From JABSQH01 sp965230015 (GTDB lineage Bacteria > Actinomycetota > Acidimicrobiia > Acidimicrobiales > Ilumatobacteraceae), in NCBI GenBank assembly GCA_965230015.1, contig CBDDKF010000017.1, forward strand, positions 62,001 through 126,000: a DNA stretch of 64,000 nt, read 5' to 3'. The notes beneath the pieces were generated by a model. It was not told where the DNA came from and did not search any database. It was given only the letters and a program-made list of their open reading frames with translations. Below are positions 58,786 to 64,000 of this stretch, piece by piece. The stretch's first letter is position 1; each line of letters opens with the position of its first letter. The position numbers and the translations under genes are program-made.

Positions 58786-60096
58786 ATGACCACAGATCAC
58801 TCACGGCGGGGAGCGCCCCGCCAGCGGCGCAGTCGGCGCCGCAGCAACAAGGGATCGGGTGGCCGACCGGGCGGCGAACGCGACCACGTCAACACCGAGA
58901 AGTTGACGAGCACGAACGTGCTGCCGCCGGTAGAGCCTCCGACCGGCTTCGCCGATCTCGGCGTGCCCGCGCGCATCGACGACGGGCTCGCCGCCTGCGG
59001 ATTCGCCACCCCGTTCAACATTCAGACTGAAGCCATCCCCGTGGCGATGACCGGCAAAGACGTGTGCGGTCGCGCCAAGACGGGCTCGGGCAAGACCCTG
59101 GCGTTCGGCGTACCGATGTTGGCCCGCATCACCGACTCTGCGGAACCATCGACACCACTCGGGCTCGTGCTCGTACCCACTCGCGAGCTGGCGGTGCAGG
59201 TCGCCGAGGTGCTCGAGCCGGTGGCGGCGCACGCCGGGATGACCGTGCTTCCGGTGTACGGCGGCGCGTCGCGGCATCACCAGATCGACGAGTTGGCCAA
59301 GGGCGTGGAAATCGTCATCGCCACTCCGCTCCGGCTGATCGACCTGATCAAGTCGGGCGAGGTCACGCTCGATCAGTGTCAGATCGTGACCCTCGACGAG
59401 GCCGACCGCATGGCCGACGACGGGTTCACCCCGCAGGTCGAGTGGATCCTGCGGCATTGCACGGGCCGTACCCAAACGATGTTGTTCTCGGCCACGCTCG
59501 ACGGCGACGTCGGCCACCTCATCAAGCACTACCAGCGCGATCCGGAGACGGTGGCCATCGACGAGGCCACCGACACGGTCGGCACGATGCACCATCTGTT
59601 TCTCGCCGTGCATCACATGGACAAAGACCGCGTGATCGGGTCGATCTCCACGAGCATCCCGAAGATGCTGGTGTTCTGTCAGACCAAGCGCGTGTGCGAT
59701 CGCGTCGCGCGCAACCTGAAGGATCTGGGTATCGACGCGTCGCCGCTGCACGGCGACATGCAGCAGTCGAGCCGCGAGAAGGTGTTGCGCCGCTTCGCCG
59801 AAGGCAAGCTCAAGGTGCTGGTGGCAACCGATGTGGCGGCGCGCGGCATCGACATCGACGACATCGGCGCAGTGATCCACTACGAGCCGGCCAAGGACGT
59901 GAAGGATTACCTCCACCGTTCCGGACGTACCGCACGTGCCGGTCGCGACGGATGGGCCGTCACGCTCGTCGAGTACAACCAGCACACCCAGGTGCGGGTG
60001 TTGCAGCGCGGGATGCGCCTGCCGACCGAGAAGGCCACCGAGGTGTTCTCGAACGACAAGCGGCTGCTGAACCTCATCGAATTCGACGCGGACTAA
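58786..60096 (+). CDS. DEAD-box ATP-dependent RNA helicase
   Basis: 436 residues. A basic N-terminal extension (about 1-50) precedes the core: Q-motif GFADLGVPARIDDGLAACGF, Walker A AKTGSGKTLAFG, PTRELAVQ, Walker B LDEADRM, SAT in LFSATLDG, then helicase domain 2 with LVFCQTKR, VATDVAARGIDI and HRSGRTARAG. It unwinds RNA, probably in ribosome assembly or mRNA turnover. The Arg-rich start may bind RNA. It is divergent from the leu leader; TACCCT lies 9 bases before ATG 58786. Confidence 0.93.
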   Translation: MTTDHSRRGAPRQRRSRRRSNKGSGGRPGGERDHVNTEKLTSTNVLPPVEPPTGFADLGVPARIDDGLAACGFATPFNIQTEAIPVAMTGKDVCGRAKTGSGKTLAFGVPMLARITDSAEPSTPLGLVLVPTRELAVQVAEVLEPVAAHAGMTVLPVYGGASRHHQIDELAKGVEIVIATPLRLIDLIKSGEVTLDQCQIVTLDEADRMADDGFTPQVEWILRHCTGRTQTMLFSATLDGDVGHLIKHYQRDPETVAIDEATDTVGTMHHLFLAVHHMDKDRVIGSISTSIPKMLVFCQTKRVCDRVARNLKDLGIDASPLHGDMQQSSREKVLRRFAEGKLKVLVATDVAARGIDIDDIGAVIHYEPAKDVKDYLHRSGRTARAGRDGWAVTLVEYNQHTQVRVLQRGMRLPTEKATEVFSNDKRLLNLIEFDAD

Positions 60097-60111
60097 CTCG
60101 GTCCGGCGACC

Positions 60112-60117
60112 TACGGT
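60112..60117 (+). promoter_or_regulatory. -10 element TACGGT, 6 nt before the start
   Basis: It serves the APH-type kinase gene at 60124, only 16 bases after the helicase stop. Confidence 0.5.
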
Positions 60118-60123
60118 CGCCCC

Positions 60124-61032
60124 GTGATCGAGGTCCCCGACATCGTCGTCAACAAGGCGCGTGCCCACGGTGCGCTCGCCTGGGTCGATGAGCTCCCGGG
60201 TCTGGTCGACGAACTCGCAGGCCGGTGGAAGCTGACGCCGGGCGAGGTCTACGACGGTGGCACCGAGGCGTTGGTGGTGGCCGTCGAATGCGGCGACGGA
60301 GCACTTGGCGTCCTCAAGCTTCTGGTCCCGGGCCGTGGGTCGGTCGCGGCGGGGGAGGTGCACGCACTGCAACTCGATGGTGGCCGGGCGTGTTCGACGC
60401 TGTGGCGTGCCGACGTGGAACGCGGCGCCCTGCTGCTCGAGCGGCTCGGCCGGTCGATGAACGATCTCGTCGTCCCGATCGAGGAGCGACAGCCTGCGCT
60501 GTGTGGTGCCGCCCGTCGAATGTGGCGGAAGGTGCCGAGTGACGGCCTGCTGTCGGGTGCCGACAAGGGCGCCTGGTTGATCGACTTCATCGAGCGGCGG
60601 TGGGCGCTCCTCGACCGACCGTGTTCGGCGGACGTGGTCGAGCACGCACGGCGCTGCGCTCGACGGAGGATCGCTGCGCACCGTGAAGAGCGTGCGGTGC
60701 TGGTGCACGGCGACGTGCACGAGTGGAACGCGTTGCGCACGCTCGACAGCGCGGACGATCCCGACTGGAAGCTGATCGATCCCGACGGGTTGTTTGCGGA
60801 GCCCGAGTACGACTTGGGCGTGATGATGCGCGAAGACCCGGTCGAGTTGCTCGACGGCGATCCGCGGGACCGGGCGCGACGGTTTGCGGAGTGGACCGAC
60901 ACCGACGTCGACGCGATCTGGGAGTGGGGCGTCGTCGAACGCGTCGCGTCGGGCCTACTCGCAGTGGAGATCGACCTCCAACCGGTCGGTGATCAGATGC
61001 TCGCGGCCGCCGAAGCGGTGGTCGAGGCCTGA
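60124..61032 (+). CDS. Aminoglycoside phosphotransferase-like kinase (APH(6)/streptomycin kinase family)
   Basis: 302 residues. The APH fold is recognised from an N-lobe with LVVAVECGDGALGVLKLLVPG (catalytic Lys in LKL), the catalytic loop VLVHGDVHEWNAL (HGDxHxxN) and the metal-binding LIDPDGLFAEPEYDLGVMM, as in streptomycin 6-kinases. Drug inactivation is possible, but such proteins often phosphorylate other compounds. GTG start. The last 40 bases overlap cydDC convergently. Confidence 0.83.
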   Translation: MIEVPDIVVNKARAHGALAWVDELPGLVDELAGRWKLTPGEVYDGGTEALVVAVECGDGALGVLKLLVPGRGSVAAGEVHALQLDGGRACSTLWRADVERGALLLERLGRSMNDLVVPIEERQPALCGAARRMWRKVPSDGLLSGADKGAWLIDFIERRWALLDRPCSADVVEHARRCARRRIAAHREERAVLVHGDVHEWNALRTLDSADDPDWKLIDPDGLFAEPEYDLGVMMREDPVELLDGDPRDRARRFAEWTDTDVDAIWEWGVVERVASGLLAVEIDLQPVGDQMLAAAEAVVEA

Positions 61033-64000
61033 AGCACTGCGCCTTTGGCGAACCCCGCTGGCGGTACGTCGTGGGCCATCACGATCACCGACCGGTCGCC
61101 GAGGGCGGCTGCCAGACCCGAGATCGTCGACGTGGCTGTGGCCGCGTCGAGGTGTGAGGTCGGCTCGTCGAGTACCACGATGACGCGGTCGGTGAGCAAC
61201 ACGCGGGCGAGGGCCAAACGGTGCGCCTCGCCGCCGCTCATCGCCGTGCCGTGTCGACCGACGTGGGTGTCGAGGCCGTTGGGCAATACGTCGAACCAGG
61301 GGCCGAGCGCGACGGTGCGCAGCGCGTCGACCATCGCGTCGTCGGAGGCAGTGCGATCGGCGATCCGCAGGTTCTCGCGGATGGTGGTGTCGGCGATCCA
61401 CGGTGCCTGGTCGACCCATGTCACCGTGCGGCGTACGGCGTCGTCTGCCTCGGCGACCGCGTCGACGTCGCCCAGCAGGTATCGGCCATCGACGATCGGA
61501 CAGAACCGCACTAATGCCGCGGCCAGGGTCGACTTGCCGCTGCCGCTCGGCCCGGTGACGGCCGTTCGCGCGCCGGGCTGCGTAGCGAGGTCGATCGGTC
61601 CCACGCCCCGACCGGTCGTTGGCCAGGTGGCCGTGAGTTGCACCAGGTGCAGCGGTGGATGCTCGGCAATGGCCGTGTCGTCGCCGGAACTCGCAGGGGC
61701 GATAGCGAGGATGTCGGCGACCCGATGCGCAGCATCGCCGATTGCCGGAAGAGAGGTCGCAGCCTCGTCGACCGCCGTGTTCAGTTCGATCGACGCCAGC
61801 GGCCACAGCACCAACACCCCGAAGAGCGGCGCGCCGATCTGCGCTGCGCTGTTGCCGATCACGGCCAGCGTGACGGCGACCGTGTACACCGGCGCTGCGG
61901 CCAGGAGCGCAGCCGTGCGTGCCCTGCTGATCGCTCGGCCTCGCTCGATCGCGTCGAGGTCGTCGCCCAGGCGGTCGACGGCAGCCCGTGCCGAGCTCAC
62001 GCGCTTGCCGGCCACGAGCAGCTCGGCGTGATCGGTGACATCGAGCGTCGCCGCGCGCAGCGCGCCTGCAGTGGCGTTGCGCGTGCCAGCGCACCGGCGC
62101 TCTGACCGAAGCGAGCCCATCGGGATCACCACCGAGACGAGCGTGGCGCCAACGAGGAGCACCAGCGCGGCGCGCGGATCGATCACCAGGGTGACCAGGA
62201 GCGTGAGTGTGGTCGCTACGGCGATCGAGATCGTCGGCACGAGCACGCGCACGAAGAGATCGAGGAGTCGGTCGATGTCGTCGACGACGCGCGTGGCGAC
62301 GTCGCCGCGGTGTAGATCGGAGAGCGCACCGGGCGGCGCAGCAGCGAGCCGTCCGACCACCGTGGCTCGCAGTTCGGCGAGCGCCCTGAGCCCTGCGTCG
62401 TGTGTGGCCAGCCGCTCGGCGTATCGGAACACGCCTTTCCCGATGCCGAAGGCGCGCACGCCGGTAACGACGAGCGCCACGGCCGAGATCTCTGGCTGTT
62501 CGCTGGCGCGCACGATCAACCACGCCGACAGTCCGGCGAGCCCCAACGTGCAGATCTCGGCGAGTGAACCGAGCGCCGCGGCCCCGATGAGCCGTCGGCG
62601 AGCCGGCCGCGCCGTGTGGAGCACCATGGCGACGGCGGATCGCCACGTGGACCCGTCTGCGGACGCATCGATCGGCTCGACCGGCGTCAGCGGGCCCGTT
62701 GCCTCGGGCGGCGGCGGGCGCATCGGTGCCGTGTCGGCGTGCAGGTGGCTCGCCGCTTGTTCGGGCGCGTCGTTGCGAGCGGCCGGGATTTCGGCGACCT
62801 GGTCGGCGACAGCAACGAGCCGTTCGTCGTGCGTGGCCACGAGCACCACGGCCCCTTCCGTGCTGGCCGCGGCGCGCAGGGCGGTGATCACAGAGTCGGC
62901 AGCCACCTGGTCGAGCTGCGCAGTCGGCTCGTCGGCGACGATCACCGAGGCATGTCCCGCGCGCGCCATGGCGACGGCGCGCGCCACCTGGACACGCCGC
63001 AGCTGCCCTCCCGACAGCTGCGCGGGGTGCCGAGCGCCGAACCCGGCCAGGCCGACCGCGGTGAGTGCATCGTCGACCAGCGCCGGGGCGATCGGCACGT
63101 CGCCGGTCACTTCCTCGGCCACGGTGGTCGCCAGTGGCAGCGGCAGTTGGGGGATCACCGCCAGTTGGTTGTTCCACGCGGCCGGTTCGAGATCGTGCAC
63201 GTCCACACCGTCGACGGTGACGGTGCCCGATCGGCCGACGAGGCGCCCGCGGATCGCGTCGAGCACGGTGGTCTTGCCCGCGCCGCTCGGTCCGACGATC
63301 GCCACCAACTCGCCTGGCTCGGCGGTCAGTGCGAGCTCCACGTCGAGGGTCTCGTCGCGCCGACGCACGGCCAGCTCGCGGACCTCGATCGTCGGGGCCG
63401 CCGAGCAGGCGACGACACCGTGGGGCGGCACGTCACGGTCGAGTAGGTCGTCGAGGTCGGCGGCGGCGTCGAGACCGTTCTGCGCGGCGTGGAAGCTCGC
63501 CCCCACTCGGCGCAACGGCACGTAGCACTCCGGCGCGAGCAGTAGCACGACGAGGCCGGTGGCCAGCGTGAGCCCTCCGCCGAGCAGCCGCAGTCCGATG
63601 GCGACGGCGATCACCGCCACCGACAGTGTGGCCAGCAACTCCAGGGCGAGCGCCGACAGCATCGCCACGCGCAGCGTGCCCATCGTGGCGGTGCGGTACT
63701 CGTCCGACACCGATTGCACCTGCTGTGCCTGCGCCCGTGCCCGCCCGAACAACCGCAGCGTGGGGAGGCCCTCGAGTACATCGAGGAAGTGGCTTCCCAG
63801 GCGCTGCAACACCGCCCAGCTTCGCCGGGCGCGTCGCTCGGTGAGCCGGCCGATCAGGATCATGAACACCGGGATCAACGGCACGGTGACGAGCACGATT
63901 GCCGCCGACACCCAGTCGGCCATGGCGATCCGCACGCCGGCGGCCAGCGGCAGGATCATCGCCTGCGTGAGCGCCGGAAGATACGTGCGCACGTACGGCT
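60993..64000 (-). CDS. cydDC: Fused CydD-CydC thiol/heme ABC exporter, 5' end beyond the window
   Basis: Just over 1000 residues are visible and the N-terminus is missing. Two exporter-type units lie in one chain. Unit 1 (CydD-like): YVRTYLPALTQAMILPLA, Walker A VGPSGAGKTTVLDAI, signature QLSGGQLRRVQVARA, Walker B VIVADEPTAQLD. Unit 2 (CydC-like): GLAGLSAWLIVRASEQPE, GKGVFRYAERLATHD, Walker A TGPSGSGKSTLAAALV, signature AMSGGEAHRLALARVL, Walker B VVLDEPTSHLD. The complex exports cysteine and glutathione-like thiols and is needed to assemble cytochrome bd oxidase. cydAB would be expected upstream. Confidence 0.9.
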   Translation of the reverse strand, partial: PYVRTYLPALTQAMILPLAAGVRIAMADWVSAAIVLVTVPLIPVFMILIGRLTERRARRSWAVLQRLGSHFLDVLEGLPTLRLFGRARAQAQQVQSVSDEYRTATMGTLRVAMLSALALELLATLSVAVIAVAIGLRLLGGGLTLATGLVVLLLAPECYVPLRRVGASFHAAQNGLDAAADLDDLLDRDVPPHGVVACSAAPTIEVRELAVRRRDETLDVELALTAEPGELVAIVGPSGAGKTTVLDAIRGRLVGRSGTVTVDGVDVHDLEPAAWNNQLAVIPQLPLPLATTVAEEVTGDVPIAPALVDDALTAVGLAGFGARHPAQLSGGQLRRVQVARAVAMARAGHASVIVADEPTAQLDQVAADSVITALRAAASTEGAVVLVATHDERLVAVADQVAEIPAARNDAPEQAASHLHADTAPMRPPPPEATGPLTPVEPIDASADGSTWRSAVAMVLHTARPARRRLIGAAALGSLAEICTLGLAGLSAWLIVRASEQPEISAVALVVTGVRAFGIGKGVFRYAERLATHDAGLRALAELRATVVGRLAAAPPGALSDLHRGDVATRVVDDIDRLLDLFVRVLVPTISIAVATTLTLLVTLVIDPRAALVLLVGATLVSVVIPMGSLRSERRCAGTRNATAGALRAATLDVTDHAELLVAGKRVSSARAAVDRLGDDLDAIERGRAISRARTAALLAAAPVYTVAVTLAVIGNSAAQIGAPLFGVLVLWPLASIELNTAVDEAATSLPAIGDAAHRVADILAIAPASSGDDTAIAEHPPLHLVQLTATWPTTGRGVGPIDLATQPGARTAVTGPSGSGKSTLAAALVRFCPIVDGRYLLGDVDAVAEADDAVRRTVTWVDQAPWIADTTIRENLRIADRTASDDAMVDALRTVALGPWFDVLPNGLDTHVGRHGTAMSGGEAHRLALARVLLTDRVIVVLDEPTSHLDAATATSTISGLAAALGDRSVIVMAHDVPPAGFAKGAVLQASTTASAAASI

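Noticed and set aside
60124..61032. Calling the APH-like protein a streptomycin resistance gene
   Set aside because: The fold and catalytic loops fit, but chromosomal relatives often act on other substrates and nothing nearby suggests antibiotic production or resistance.
1..64000. tRNA or rRNA genes
   Set aside because: No T-loop GGTTCGA-type sequence in a cloverleaf context and no rRNA-like stretch was seen on either strand, within the limits of reading by eye.

Overview
The window is high-GC chromosomal DNA from an actinobacterium, most likely of the Acidimicrobiia (Ilumatobacter-like). This is inferred from gene content, not from a search: an F420-type LLM oxidoreductase, a mycothiol-type DinB enzyme, a 13E12/DUF222 HNH protein, a HisN-type histidinol phosphatase, a sunset-domain protein, a fused CydDC, a PASTA kinase-like protein, and the actinobacterial order cysteine desulfurase, mnmA, MetE-like protein, ligA. 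No rRNA, tRNA, CRISPR array, insertion sequence or prophage was seen, and no stretch over 300 bases lacks a gene.

Layout. 1-34 kb is mostly housekeeping in short, densely packed operons: two crotonases, MBL hydrolase and msrB, surE, an NfuA-like protein, a trans-sulfuration enzyme, a TetR/epimerase pair, hisN, dxs, cysteine desulfurase with mnmA, the MetE-like protein with ligA, a PASTA pseudokinase, SDR/VOC/SCP2 proteins, a menC-like racemase with a GNAT and a membrane protein, serA, YceI and an LLM oxidoreductase. 35-46 kb is accessory in flavour: a SUMF1-like protein, MerR with a DoxX fusion, several GNATs, an HNH nuclease, three small P-loop kinases, a YidC paralogue, a nucleoside hydrolase, a DUF222-HNH protein and two tandem micro-genes. 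46-55 kb is one minus-strand locus: an Opp/Dpp-type importer followed by two exporter-fold ABC half-transporters. It holds about a dozen single-base frameshifts, while its binding protein and the genes on either side are intact. 55-64 kb holds pyrF, a ferredoxin, a sunset-domain protein, leuA with a leucine leader peptide and attenuator, a DEAD-box helicase, an APH-type kinase and cydDC, which runs off the end.

Regulation. At 21 starts a TANNNT hexamer lies exactly 6 or 7 bases before the start codon, with no room for a ribosome binding site. That is the signature of leaderless transcription and it settles several start codons. The clearest classical regulation is the leuA leader: a 12-residue peptide ending in five leucines, a hairpin, then a terminator. 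The most unusual items are the PASTA pseudokinase, the tandem 43/45-residue micro-genes, the DoxX fusion with its divergent MerR, and the frameshift-riddled importer, which may be a sequencing artefact.
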